Shown here: positions 9,005 to 17,127 of the stretch, one piece after another
How positions within the stretch are numbered: the stretch's first letter is position 1
Layout of the letters: every line of letters begins with the position of its first letter
Origin: Methylobacterium thuringiense
Lineage (GTDB): Bacteria > Pseudomonadota > Alphaproteobacteria > Rhizobiales > Beijerinckiaceae
Reading direction: 5' to 3'
Assembly (NCBI RefSeq): GCF_022179645.1
Contig: NZ_BPRA01000035.1
Span: forward strand, 1 to 63,238
DNA length: 63,238 nucleotides
Translations under genes and position numbers: made by a program
The notes under the pieces: generated by a model
What the model was told of the DNA's origin: nothing
Database searches by the model: none
Seen by the model: only the letters and a program-made list of their open reading frames with translations

Positions 9005-10300
9005 TCAGAGGTTCAGCCGGATCGCGACCGAGCGGGCGTGCCCGTCGAGGCCTTCCGAGCGCCCCAGCGCGATCGCCGCCGGTCCCAGCGCCCGGAGCGC
9101 CGCCGGATCGCAGCGCAGGATCGAGGTGCGCTTCATGAAGTCGAGCACCGAGAGACCCGACGAGAATCGGGCCGAGCGGGCGGTGGGCAGCACGTGGTTC
9201 GGGCCGCCGACGTAATCGCCGATCGCCTCGGGCGTGTGCGAACCGAGGAAGATCGCGCCGGCATTCCGGATCTTCTGCGAGAGGGCTTCGGCGTCCTCGG
9301 TCTCGATCTCGAGATGCTCGGGGGCGAGCCGGTCGACCAGCGGCACGGCCTCGTCGAAATCCGCGACGCGGATGATCGCGCCGTAATCGCGCCAGCTCGC
9401 CCGCGCGATCTTTTCGCGGGACAACGTGGTGAGCGCGCGCTCGACGGCCTGCTCGACCTGCTCCGCCAGCGCATCCGAGGTGGTGATGAGGATGGCCTGC
9501 GCCGCCTCGTCGTGCTCGGCCTGGGCGAGCAGGTCGGCGGCGATCCAATCGGGGTTGGCGTGGTGGTCGGCGAGGATCAGCACCTCGGAGGGGCCGGCGA
9601 TCATGTCGATGCCGACCTGGCCGAACACCCGGCGCTTGGCCGCCGCGACATAGGCGTTGCCCGGCCCGACGATCTTGGCGACGGGCGCGATGCTCGCGGT
9701 GCCATAGGCCAAGGCCGCCACCGCCTGCGCGCCGCCGACGCGAAAGATCTCGGTGACGCCGGAGATGTGGGCGGCGGCCAGCACCAGCGGGTTGAGCCGT
9801 CCGTCCGGCGTCGGCACGACCATGGCGACGCGCGGCACGCCGGCGACGCGGGCGGGCACGGCGTTCATCAGCACGGAGGAGGGGTAGCTCGCGGTGCCGC
9901 CCGGCACGTAGAGCCCGACGGATTCGAGCGCCGTCCAGCGCCAGCCCGCGGTGACGCCGAGATCGTCGGTGGCGAGGTGGTCCTTCGGGATCTGCAGGCG
10001 GTGATAGGTCTCGATCCGCTCGGCGGCGAGGCGCAACGCCGTGAGCTGCTCGGCCGGGCACTGCGCCAGCGCGGCCTCGACCTCCTCGGCGGTGAAGCGC
10101 AGCGAAGCCTCCGAGAAGTCGTCGCCGAGCCGGTCGAAGCGGCGGGTGTAGTCGACGAGCGCCGCGTCGCCGCCCGAGACCACGCCGGCGATGATGCCGC
10201 GCACGGTCTCGTCGACGTCTTCGGATATCTCGCGCTTCACGCTGAGGAGGCGGGCAAAGCCCTCGGCGAAGGACGGGTCGCGGCTGTCGAGGCGGATCAT
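9005..10300 (-). CDS. hisD: histidinol dehydrogenase
   Basis: Catalyses the last two steps of histidine biosynthesis, NAD-dependent oxidation of L-histidinol to L-histidine. The length of 431 residues matches the family. Recognisable blocks include [30 protein letters not shown], the zinc/substrate block [10 protein letters not shown] and [20 protein letters not shown]. The start ATG at 10300 overlaps the TGA of the DUF2948 gene (ATGA), which fixes it and implies coupling; the reading frame is open to 10420 but that extension lies inside the upstream gene. The other his genes are not nearby, so hisD sits in its alphaproteobacterial cluster rather than in a his operon. Confidence 0.97.
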   Translation of the reverse strand: MIRLDSRDPSFAEGFARLLSVKREISEDVDETVRGIIAGVVSGGDAALVDYTRRFDRLGDDFSEASLRFTAEEVEAALAQCPAEQLTALRLAAERIETYHRLQIPKDHLATDDLGVTAGWRWTALESVGLYVPGGTASYPSSVLMNAVPARVAGVPRVAMVVPTPDGRLNPLVLAAAHISGVTEIFRVGGAQAVAALAYGTASIAPVAKIVGPGNAYVAAAKRRVFGQVGIDMIAGPSEVLILADHHANPDWIAADLLAQAEHDEAAQAILITTSDALAEQVEQAVERALTTLSREKIARASWRDYGAIIRVADFDEAVPLVDRLAPEHLEIETEDAEALSQKIRNAGAIFLGSHTPEAIGDYVGGPNHVLPTARSARFSSGLSVLDFMKRTSILRCDPAALRALGPAAIALGRSEGLDGHARSVAIRLNL

Positions 10301-10791
10301 GAGGTGATGTCTCGGGTCTGGCCCTGCAGCACGGCCTGGCCGGCCTGTTCGGCGTCGTGGTCGGGACGGCCCTCGGCTTCCCAGACGGGCCCGAGATCCT
10401 TCATGCGGACCTCGATGCACTCGACGTCGAGCCGGACCGCGATGCCGTCGGCGAAGACGAGGGTGGCGGTGCCGGACGGCGCCTCGCCGGGCTCGAAGGT
10501 GACGGCGAGCAGGCTCAGGATCTCGTCGGATGTCTGGCCCGGCACGATGCCCATGTTTTTGAGCCCCTTGGCCTTCACGCTCATCACCCGCTCGAAATGC
10601 ACGCCGACGAGCCGGCGGCGCGGCGCTTTGCCGGGGGCGGTGGAGCGGTCGAAACGGCGGGCCACCAGCACGAAGCGATGCTCGCCCGGTAGCCAGGCGA
10701 GGTCGTCCGCGCGCAGGATCGCATCCTGCAGATGCGCCGAGACGACGGCGAGATCCTCGGTGTCGAGGGCGGCGAGCTTGAGAAGCTCCAC
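10297..10791 (-). CDS. DUF2948 family protein
   Basis: A 164-residue soluble protein of the DUF2948 family, first gene of the DUF2948-hisD-UPF0262-phosphatase cluster. It has the typical opening KLAALDTEDLAVVSAHLQDA and the block VGVHFERVMSVKAKGLKNM. The start is GTG at 10791 with GGAG six nt upstream. The stop overlaps the hisD start by 4 nt. No catalytic motif is visible and no function is established for the family. The constant association with hisD suggests a housekeeping role, which is inference. Confidence 0.88.
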   Translation of the reverse strand: MELLKLAALDTEDLAVVSAHLQDAILRADDLAWLPGEHRFVLVARRFDRSTAPGKAPRRRLVGVHFERVMSVKAKGLKNMGIVPGQTSDEILSLLAVTFEPGEAPSGTATLVFADGIAVRLDVECIEVRMKDLGPVWEAEGRPDHDAEQAGQAVLQGQTRDITS

Positions 10792-10980
10792 GGAGGGCTC
10801 CGGAGGGAGGCGGGGTCGCGCGCAGACGGCGACCGGTCGGCGTCTAGGTAGCGAGGCGCTTCCCCCGCGGCAACTGCGGTGGCGGCGCAGGCCCGGTCCC
10901 TGCGCGGCGCTTGCCCTGCGCTCGACCGCACCGACATGAGTCTGCCGACACCGAGTCTCGGGCTAAACGAGAGGCGCGCC

Positions 10981-11196
10981 ATGGACCGCACCGAACTGAT
11001 CCTGAACGTCGAGGGCATGACCTGCGGCGGCTGCGCGGAGTCCGTCCGCAAGACCATTTGCCGGCTCGACCCCGACGCCGAGGTCGCCGTCGACCTGGAG
11101 CGCCGCCGGGTGACGGCGACGACCCGCGCGCGGAGTCTCGAGATTGCGCAGGCGCTGGACAAGGCTGGTTTCACGGCCAGCGCTATGACGGGCTGA
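10981..11196 (+). CDS. heavy-metal-associated (HMA) domain protein, copper chaperone type
   Basis: A 71-residue single-domain protein of the CopZ/Atx1 type. It contains the metal-binding loop GMTCGGCAESVRK (GMTCxxC) between strand 1 (TELILNVE) and helix 1, with the beta-alpha-beta-beta-alpha-beta pattern completed by AEVAVDLERRRVTATT and LEIAQALDKAGF. It probably binds Cu(I) and delivers it to a P-type ATPase or another target; none is adjacent. GAGAGG ends about 5 nt before ATG 10981; an in-frame ATG at 10936 would add 15 residues outside the domain. It lies 6 nt before the aminotransferase gene, so the two are probably cotranscribed. Confidence 0.88.
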   Translation: MDRTELILNVEGMTCGGCAESVRKTICRLDPDAEVAVDLERRRVTATTRARSLEIAQALDKAGFTASAMTG

Positions 11197-11202
11197 GGCA
11201 CC

Positions 11203-12522
11203 ATGGACGCTCCCCGCAACGACCGCGACGCCTGGTGGATGCCCTTCACCGCCAATCGCGCCGCCAAGCGCGATCCGCGCCTGATCGCGAGCGCGGAGGG
11301 CATGCATTACCGCACGCCCGATGGGCGCACCCTGCTCGACGGCATCTCGGGGCTGTGGTGCTGCAATGCCGGGCACAACCGCGAGCCGATCGTGGCGGCG
11401 ATCCAGGCCCAGGCGGCGCAGCTCGACTATGCGCCGCCGTTCCAGTTCGGGCACGAGGGCGCCTTCGCGCTGGCCGCACGGATCGCGGCGCTGGCGCCGG
11501 GGGATCTCGACCACGTCTTCTTCTGCAACTCGGGCTCCGAGGCCGTCGACACCGCGCTGAAGATCGCGCTGGCCTATCGCCATGCCACGGGGGAGGGCGG
11601 CCGCACGCGGTTCGTCGGGCGCGAGCGCGGCTATCACGGCGTCGGCTTCGGCGGGATTTCGGTCGGCGGCCTCGCCGGAAACCGCAAGGTCTTCGGCCAC
11701 GGCCTCTCGGGCGTCGACCACCTGCCGCATACCTACGACCGCAAACGGCAGGCGTTTTCCAAGGGCGAGCCCGATTGGGGTGGCCATTTAGCCGACGAAC
11801 TGGAGCGCATCGTCGCCCTGCACGACGCCTCCACGCTCTGCGCCGTCATCGTCGAACCGATGGCCGGCTCCACCGGCGTGCTGCCGCCGCCAAAAGGCTA
11901 CCTACAGACACTGCGAAACATCTGCGACCGGCACGGCATCCTGCTGATCTTCGACGAGGTCATCACCGGGTTCGGGCGTCTCGGCTTCGCCTTCGCGGCC
12001 GAGCGCTACGGCGTCACGCCGGACATGATCTGCTTCGCCAAGGGCGTGACCGCCGGCGCGGTGCCGCTCGGCGGGGTGATCGTGCGGGAGGGCATCCACG
12101 CCGCGCTGATGACGGGACCCGAGCGGGCGATCGAGCTGTTTCACGGCTACACCTATTCCGGCCACCCCCTCGCCTGCGCCGCCGGCCTCGCCGCGCTCGA
12201 TCTCTACCGGGACGAGGGCCTGTTCGCGCGCGCCCGCACTCTGGAGCCTGTCTTCGCCGACGCCGTGATGAGCCTGCGCGGCGAGCCGAACGTGCTCGAC
12301 ATCCGCACCCTCGGCCTCGCCGCCGGCATCGACCTCGCGCCCCGGCCCGACGCGCCCGGCGCGCGGGGCTACGACGCCATGGTCGAGGCGTTTCACCGGC
12401 ACGACCTCGTCGTCCGGGTCTCGGGCGATACGCTGACGCTCTGCCCGGCGCTGATCGTGAGCGAGGATCAGATCGGTGAACTGGTGGAGAAGACGCGGGC
12501 GGTGATCCGGGCGGTGGCGTGA
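11203..12522 (+). CDS. omega-amino acid:pyruvate-type aminotransferase (class III)
   Basis: PLP-dependent class III aminotransferase of 439 residues. Conserved blocks: ISGLWCCNAGHNREPI near the N-terminus, the phosphate cup FCNSGSEAVDTALKIA, GYHGVGFGGISVGG, the Asp of LIFDEVITGFGRLG, and the Schiff-base lysine in CFAKGVTAGAVPLGGV. The substitution pattern is closest to beta-alanine/omega-amino acid:pyruvate transaminases, which move an omega-amino group to pyruvate. GAGG precedes the ATG, and the gene follows the HMA protein by 6 nt. The exact amine donor cannot be decided from sequence alone. Confidence 0.9.
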   Translation: MDAPRNDRDAWWMPFTANRAAKRDPRLIASAEGMHYRTPDGRTLLDGISGLWCCNAGHNREPIVAAIQAQAAQLDYAPPFQFGHEGAFALAARIAALAPGDLDHVFFCNSGSEAVDTALKIALAYRHATGEGGRTRFVGRERGYHGVGFGGISVGGLAGNRKVFGHGLSGVDHLPHTYDRKRQAFSKGEPDWGGHLADELERIVALHDASTLCAVIVEPMAGSTGVLPPPKGYLQTLRNICDRHGILLIFDEVITGFGRLGFAFAAERYGVTPDMICFAKGVTAGAVPLGGVIVREGIHAALMTGPERAIELFHGYTYSGHPLACAAGLAALDLYRDEGLFARARTLEPVFADAVMSLRGEPNVLDIRTLGLAAGIDLAPRPDAPGARGYDAMVEAFHRHDLVVRVSGDTLTLCPALIVSEDQIGELVEKTRAVIRAVA

Positions 12523-12534
12523 ACGGCGCTCTCT

Positions 12535-12651
12535 TACCAGTGGCCCTTACGGCTGACGCCGTCAGGGATGTCCGCCGCACGCGCGGCGACGCGCATTCGC
12601 GCTGGCCAACGGCCGACGGCTTGTCAGAGCCGAAGCTTACGGCCGCTGGTA
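12535..12651 (+). repeat. 117-bp dispersed palindrome-ended repeat, copy A
   Basis: A 117-bp intergenic block with terminal inverted ends TACCAG (12535-12540) and CTGGTA (12646-12651). The ends extend as an imperfect inverted repeat (TGGCCCTTACGG against GCTTACGGCCGC). The reverse complement of the block recurs at 58759-58874 with about 90 percent identity by eye (about a dozen differences including one single-base indel). It has no coding potential of its own. The form is that of a small non-autonomous element or REP/MITE-like family. It lies 12 nt after the aminotransferase stop. Confidence 0.85.
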
Positions 12652-12835
12652 TCAAACAAAATTTGGCCCAAACCTCCAAAAAATCCGAGACGCTTTTCTC
12701 AGCCCACTCGACCACAACGCGCAGAACGCCTTATCTCGGCAGTTGAGCATTTCACGATCCGGCCGCGTGCGCCCGCGTGCCCGGCCCAAGAAATTGCAGC
12801 GACGCCCAAACCCAAAAAAGAACGAAGGAGAGGAT
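12652..12835 (+). promoter_or_regulatory. ftfL upstream region
   Basis: The 184 nt between repeat copy A and ftfL is distinctly AT-richer than its surroundings (for example ATCAAACAAAATTTGG near 12651-12666 and runs of A near 12675 and 12815). It ends with the ribosome binding site GGAGAGG just before ATG 12836. It must hold the ftfL promoter unless transcription enters from the aminotransferase. No exact -35/-10 pair or operator could be assigned with confidence. Confidence 0.45.
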
Positions 12836-14509
12836 ATGCCCTCAGACATCGAGATCGCCCGCGCGGCGACGCTGAAGCCCATCGCGGAGGTCGCGGCCAA
12901 GGTCGGCATTCCGGAGGACGCGCTTCAGAACTACGGCAAGCACATCGCCAAGATCGATCACGGCTTCATCAAGTCGCTCGGCGACAAGCCGAACGGCAAG
13001 CTCGTGCTCGTCACCGCGATCTCGCCGACCCCGGCGGGCGAGGGCAAGACCACCACGACGGTGGGCCTCGGCGACGCGCTCAACCGCATCGGCAAGAAGG
13101 CCGTGATTTGTATCCGCGAGCCCTCGCTCGGCCCCTGCTTCGGCATGAAGGGCGGGGCGGCCGGCGGCGGCAAGGCGCAGGTCGTGCCGATGGAGCAGAT
13201 CAACCTGCACTTCACCGGCGACTTCCACGCCATCACCTCGGCGCACTCGCTCGCCGCCGCGCTGATCGACAACCACGTCTACTGGGCGAACGAGCTCAAC
13301 ATCGACGTGCGCCGCATCCACTGGCGCCGCGTGGTCGACATGAACGACCGGGCGCTTCGCGCCATCAACCAGTCGCTCGGCGGCGTCGCCAACGGCTTCC
13401 CGCGCGAGGACGGCTTCGACATCACCGTGGCCTCCGAGGTCATGGCGGTGTTCTGCCTCGCCAAGGACCTCGCCGACCTCGAGGAGCGCCTCGGCAAGAT
13501 CGTCATCGCCGACACCCGCGACCGCAAGCCCGTCACCCTCAAGGACGTGAAGGCCACGGGCGCGATGACCGTGCTCCTGAAGGACGCCCTGCAGCCCAAC
13601 ATCGTTCAGACGCTCGAGGGCAACCCGGCCCTGATCCATGGCGGACCCTTCGCCAACATCGCCCATGGCTGCAACTCGGTGATCGCGACGCAGACCGGCC
13701 TGAAGCTCGGCGACTACGTCGTGACCGAAGCCGGCTTCGGCGCCGACCTCGGCGCGGAAAAGTTCATCGACATCAAGTGCCGCCAGACCGGCCTCGTCCC
13801 GTCCGCGGTGGTGATCGTCGCGACGATCCGCGCCCTCAAGATGCATGGCGGCGTCAACAAGAAGGAACTCGCCGGGGAGAACATCGAGGCCCTGGAGAAA
13901 GGCTTCGCCAACCTCGCCCGGCACGTGACCAACATGCGCAGCTTCGGCCTGCCCGTGGTGGTGGGCGTGAACCATTTCTTCCAGGACACCGATGCCGAGC
14001 ACGCCAAGCTGAAGGAGCTGTGCCGCGACAAGCTCGACGTGGAAGCCATCACCTGCAAGCACTGGGCTGACGGTGGCGCCGGCGCGGAAGAGCTCGCCAA
14101 CGCCGTCGTCAAGCTCGCCGAGGGCGAGGCGAAGCCGCTGACCTTCGCCTACGAGCTCGAGGGCAAGCTGTCCGACAAGGTCAAGGCGATCGCGACCAAG
14201 CTCTACGGCGCGTCCGGCATCTCGATCGATGCGAAGGCGGCGACCAAGCTCGCCGGCTTCGAGAAGGACGGCTACGGCAACCTGCCGGTCTGCATGGCCA
14301 AGACGCAGTACTCGTTCTCCACCGACCCGACCCTGATCGGCGCTCCCTCCGACCACGTCATCGCGGTGCGCGACGTCCGCCTTTCGGCCGGCGCCGGCTT
14401 CGTGGTGGTGATCTGCGGAGAGATCATGACCATGCCGGGCCTGCCCAAGGTCCCGGCCGCGGACACGATCCGGCTCGACGAGAAGGGCCAGATCGACGGG
14501 CTGTTCTAG
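12836..14509 (+). CDS. ftfL: formate--tetrahydrofolate ligase
   Basis: Joins formate to tetrahydrofolate with ATP to give 10-formyl-THF. In methylotrophs this is the entry of one-carbon units from formate into the serine cycle. The 557 residues match the known methylotroph enzyme. The P-loop is [20 protein letters not shown], followed by [15 protein letters not shown] and [11 protein letters not shown]; the C-terminal region has the family blocks as well ([20 protein letters not shown]). The start is ATG 12836 with GGAGAGG upstream; the open frame to 12743 is leader. It stands alone between an intergenic repeat and a palindromic block, convergent with galU. Confidence 0.97.
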   Translation: MPSDIEIARAATLKPIAEVAAKVGIPEDALQNYGKHIAKIDHGFIKSLGDKPNGKLVLVTAISPTPAGEGKTTTTVGLGDALNRIGKKAVICIREPSLGPCFGMKGGAAGGGKAQVVPMEQINLHFTGDFHAITSAHSLAAALIDNHVYWANELNIDVRRIHWRRVVDMNDRALRAINQSLGGVANGFPREDGFDITVASEVMAVFCLAKDLADLEERLGKIVIADTRDRKPVTLKDVKATGAMTVLLKDALQPNIVQTLEGNPALIHGGPFANIAHGCNSVIATQTGLKLGDYVVTEAGFGADLGAEKFIDIKCRQTGLVPSAVVIVATIRALKMHGGVNKKELAGENIEALEKGFANLARHVTNMRSFGLPVVVGVNHFFQDTDAEHAKLKELCRDKLDVEAITCKHWADGGAGAEELANAVVKLAEGEAKPLTFAYELEGKLSDKVKAIATKLYGASGISIDAKAATKLAGFEKDGYGNLPVCMAKTQYSFSTDPTLIGAPSDHVIAVRDVRLSAGAGFVVVICGEIMTMPGLPKVPAADTIRLDEKGQIDGLF

Positions 14510-14524
14510 GAACCGCGACGCCCA

Positions 14525-14730
14525 CCCTCTCCCCGCACGCGGGGAGAGGGCCGTGGCCCCTCGTCGGGTCCACGGCAAGCGGAGGCGAAGCCGAAGCGGG
14601 GGTGAGGGGGCGGCTCCGAACGAGACTCCTCCGGCGGCGACCCCTCACCTTCGGCTGCCGCCTTGCCCCGCCGACGACGAGGTCGTCGCGGCCCTCTCCC
14701 TGCAAGCGGGGCGAGGGGGTGCGCTCAGGC
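14525..14730. repeat. large imperfect inverted repeat of CCCTCTCCCC type
   Basis: The 234-nt gap between ftfL and galU is nearly all a palindromic block. It opens with a perfect 12-bp hairpin, CCCTCTCCCCGC (14525-14536) and GCGGGGAGAGGG (14539-14550) around a 2-nt loop. A related degenerate hairpin lies near 14692-14717. The left half (to about 14612, ending GGGGGTGAGGGGG) is similar to the reverse complement of the right half. This resembles the CTCTCCCC/GGGGAGAGG dispersed palindromes common in alphaproteobacteria. It may act as a bidirectional terminator for the convergent genes, though no T tract follows. Confidence 0.7.
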
Positions 14731-14743
14731 CGCGCGTGTACCT

Positions 14744-15610
14744 TCAGCCCTCGCCGAGCAGCGCCCGGATCTCCGCCGTCAGCGCATCCTTCAGATCCGG
14801 CCGCTGCAACCCGTAGGCGATGTTCGCGGTGAGGAAGCCGAGCTTCGAGCCGGTGTCGTAGGTCTTGCCGTCGTAGCGCATGCCGAAAAACTTCTGCGCG
14901 TCCATCAGCTCGAGCATCGCGTCGGTGAGCTGGATCTCGCCACCGGCGCCCTTCTTGCCGTGCTCCAGGATCGAAAAGACCTCGGGCTGCAGGATGTAGC
15001 GGCCGGAGATGATGAAATTCGAGGGCGCGGTGCCCTGCTTCGGCTTCTCGACCATGCCGGTGATCTCGAAGGTCTGGCCGAACGTCTCGCCGACGGAGAC
15101 GATGCCGTATTGGTGCGTCTCCTCCGGCTTCACCTCCTCCACCGCGATGACGTTGCCGCCGTGCTCCTCGTAGGCCGCCAGCATCTGGCCCATGCAGCCG
15201 GGGCTGAGCATGTCGGGCAGCAGCACCGCGAAGGGCTCGTCGCCGACGATCTCGCGGGCGCACCAGACGGCGTGGCCGAGGCCGAGGGGGGCCTGCTGGC
15301 GGGTGAAGCTGGTCTGGCCGGCCTTGGGCAGGTCCTTCTTCAGCTCCTCGTAGGCCGCCGTCTTGCCGCGCTCCTGCAGGGTGTGGTCCAGCTCGAACGC
15401 GATGTCGAAATGGTCCTCGATCACCGCCTTGCCGCGCCCGGTGACGAAGATGAAATGCTCGATGCCGGCAGCCCGCGCCTCGTCGACGACATGCTGCACC
15501 ACCGGCCGGTCGACCACGGTGAGCATCTCCTTCGGCATGGCCTTGGTGGCCGGCAGGAAGCGCGTGCCGAGACCGGCGACGGGAAGGACGGCTTTGCGGA
15601 TTTTCTTCAT
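14744..15610 (-). CDS. galU: UTP--glucose-1-phosphate uridylyltransferase
   Basis: Makes UDP-glucose from glucose-1-phosphate and UTP for surface polysaccharide, glycolipid and osmolyte synthesis. The 288 residues carry the nucleotide-binding signature [18 protein letters not shown] at the N-terminus, then [20 protein letters not shown], the [10 protein letters not shown] block and the late [20 protein letters not shown] motif. It is divergent from galE, so UDP-glucose synthesis and epimerisation sit back to back. It is convergent with ftfL across a palindromic repeat. Confidence 0.97.
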   Translation of the reverse strand: MKKIRKAVLPVAGLGTRFLPATKAMPKEMLTVVDRPVVQHVVDEARAAGIEHFIFVTGRGKAVIEDHFDIAFELDHTLQERGKTAAYEELKKDLPKAGQTSFTRQQAPLGLGHAVWCAREIVGDEPFAVLLPDMLSPGCMGQMLAAYEEHGGNVIAVEEVKPEETHQYGIVSVGETFGQTFEITGMVEKPKQGTAPSNFIISGRYILQPEVFSILEHGKKGAGGEIQLTDAMLELMDAQKFFGMRYDGKTYDTGSKLGFLTANIAYGLQRPDLKDALTAEIRALLGEG

Positions 15611-15928
15611 GGAGCGGGACCCGTTTGTGGCGTGCGTCGGGACGCGTTGTGGCTGAGATTACATAGCACGGCGTTGGCTGGCTTCACTGTGGGCAAAACG
15701 TGCCTGAGAGGGAATTCCCGCGAGATGCGTACGGCGCCGTCGTGACCCGTCAGCCGATACTCGGGAGACATCCGGAAGGCGTCCCTTTCGGTCAAGCGCA
15801 CCGTGCCTTGGCTTGGCTGAGCGATGCCGACGACGGTTTGCTCTGCCGACCGTAAGCAGTCGATGGTGCTTCATCCGCGCCCCACCATTGTGTAGCGTCA
15901 ACCTGCAACTGTGGGGACCTGAAACACG
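15611..15928. other. galU-galE divergent intergenic region
   Basis: A 318-nt spacer between two divergent genes. It must hold both promoters. No convincing ORF, RNA gene, riboswitch or strong inverted repeat was seen. TGTAGCGTCAACC lies near the galE end and GGGGACC shortly before ATG 15929. Base composition is a little less GC-rich than the coding flanks. Confidence 0.5.
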
Positions 15929-16921
15929 ATGGCGGTACTGGTCACGGGAGGCGCCGGCTATATCGGCAGCCACATGGTGCTCGCGCTGATCGATGCCGGG
16001 CACGACGATGTCGTGGTGATCGACGATCTCTCCACCGGCTTCGATTGGGCGCTGCCGCCCGAGGTGACACTGGTGGTGGGCGACGTGGCCGACCAAGAGC
16101 TCGTCGCCAAAACCATCCGCGAGCATGAGATCGAGGCGCTGGCGCATTTCGCGGCGCGGATCGTGGTGCCGGACTCGGTGACCGACCCGCTGCACTACTA
16201 CCTTGCCAACACCGTCAAGACGCGGGCGCTGATCGAGACGGCGGTGCAGGAGGGCGTCAAGCACGTCATCTTCTCATCGACCGCGGCGGTCTACGGCGAG
16301 CCCGAGACCGTGCCGGTGCCGGAGAATCTGGCCACCAACCCGATCAACCCCTACGGCCGCTCGAAGCTGATGAGCGAGTGGATGATCGCCGACGCGGCCA
16401 AGGCGCACGGCTTCAGCTACGTCATCCTGCGCTACTTCAACGTCGCCGGGGCCGACCCGCGCGGGCGCTCCGGCCAGTCGACACCGAACGCCACGCACCT
16501 GATCAAGGTCGCGACGCAGGCGGCACTCGGGCAGCGCACGCATCTCGACGTCTACGGCACGGACTACCCGACGCCGGACGGTTCGTGCCTCCGCGACTAC
16601 ATCCAGGTCTCGGACCTCGCCGAGGCGCATCTCGTCGCGCTGAACCACCTGCGCGGCGGCGGCGACAGCCTGACGCTGAATTGCGGCTACGGGCGCGGCT
16701 ATTCGGTGCTGGAGGTGATCGAGGTGGTGAAGCGCGTCTCGGGCAAGGATTTCGAGGTCAGGCTTTCACCGCGCCGGGCCGGCGATCCGGCGCAGATCGT
16801 GGCGGGAGCGGACCGGATCCGCAACGAACTTGGCTGGGTGCCGAAGCACGACGACCTCGACGGCATCGTGCGGCAGGCGCTGGATTGGGAAGATGCCTTG
16901 GTGAAGCGGAACCGGGTGTGA
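15929..16921 (+). CDS. galE: UDP-glucose 4-epimerase
   Basis: Interconverts UDP-glucose and UDP-galactose with tightly bound NAD; an extended SDR enzyme of 330 residues. It has the Rossmann motif TGGAGYIGSHM at residues 5-15, the catalytic Ser in FSSTAAVYGEPE and the YxxxK pair in NPYGRSKLM. Substrate-binding blocks YFNVAGADPRGRSGQ and TPDGSCLRDYIQVSDLAEAH are present. Its TGA overlaps an ATG (ATGA at 16919-16922) that opens the downstream transglycosylase frame. Together with galU it supplies nucleotide sugars. Confidence 0.96.
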   Translation: MAVLVTGGAGYIGSHMVLALIDAGHDDVVVIDDLSTGFDWALPPEVTLVVGDVADQELVAKTIREHEIEALAHFAARIVVPDSVTDPLHYYLANTVKTRALIETAVQEGVKHVIFSSTAAVYGEPETVPVPENLATNPINPYGRSKLMSEWMIADAAKAHGFSYVILRYFNVAGADPRGRSGQSTPNATHLIKVATQAALGQRTHLDVYGTDYPTPDGSCLRDYIQVSDLAEAHLVALNHLRGGGDSLTLNCGYGRGYSVLEVIEVVKRVSGKDFEVRLSPRRAGDPAQIVAGADRIRNELGWVPKHDDLDGIVRQALDWEDALVKRNRV

Positions 16922-16949
16922 TGACGAAGGGTGCCGACGCTGCGCGAAA

Positions 16950-17127
16950 CCCTCTCCCCCGAAAGACCTCGGGCTTGCCCGAGATCTGTCCTCTTGATGC
17001 CCATGTCGGGCAGGCCCGACATGGGGTGAGCGAGGGTCGGGAGAGGGGAGCGACGCTTCCAGATATGTTGCTCCCCTCTCCCGACCCGCTTCGCGGGCCA
17101 CCCTCCCCCGCAGAGGGGGGAGGGGAG
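16950..17127. repeat. cluster of palindromic repeats at the 5' end of the transglycosylase gene
   Basis: Three nested hairpins in 178 nt. CCCATGTCGGGC (17000-17011) and GCCCGACATGGG (17014-17025) have perfect 12-bp arms and a 2-nt loop. GGGTCGGGAGAGGGGAGC (17034-17051) and its exact complement GCTCCCCTCTCCCGACCC (17070-17087) have 18-bp arms around an 18-nt spacer. A further GACCTCGGGC/GCCCGAGATC pair lies near 16966-16987. The block opens with CCCTCTCCCCC, related to the repeat between ftfL and galU. It lies inside an open frame that runs into the lytic transglycosylase, so the element seems to have landed in, or formed, the 5' part of that gene. Confidence 0.8.

Noticed and set aside
8930-10939. 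669-codon plus-strand frame
   Set aside because: Antisense to hisD and DUF2948, both well conserved. Composition is typical of a shadow frame.
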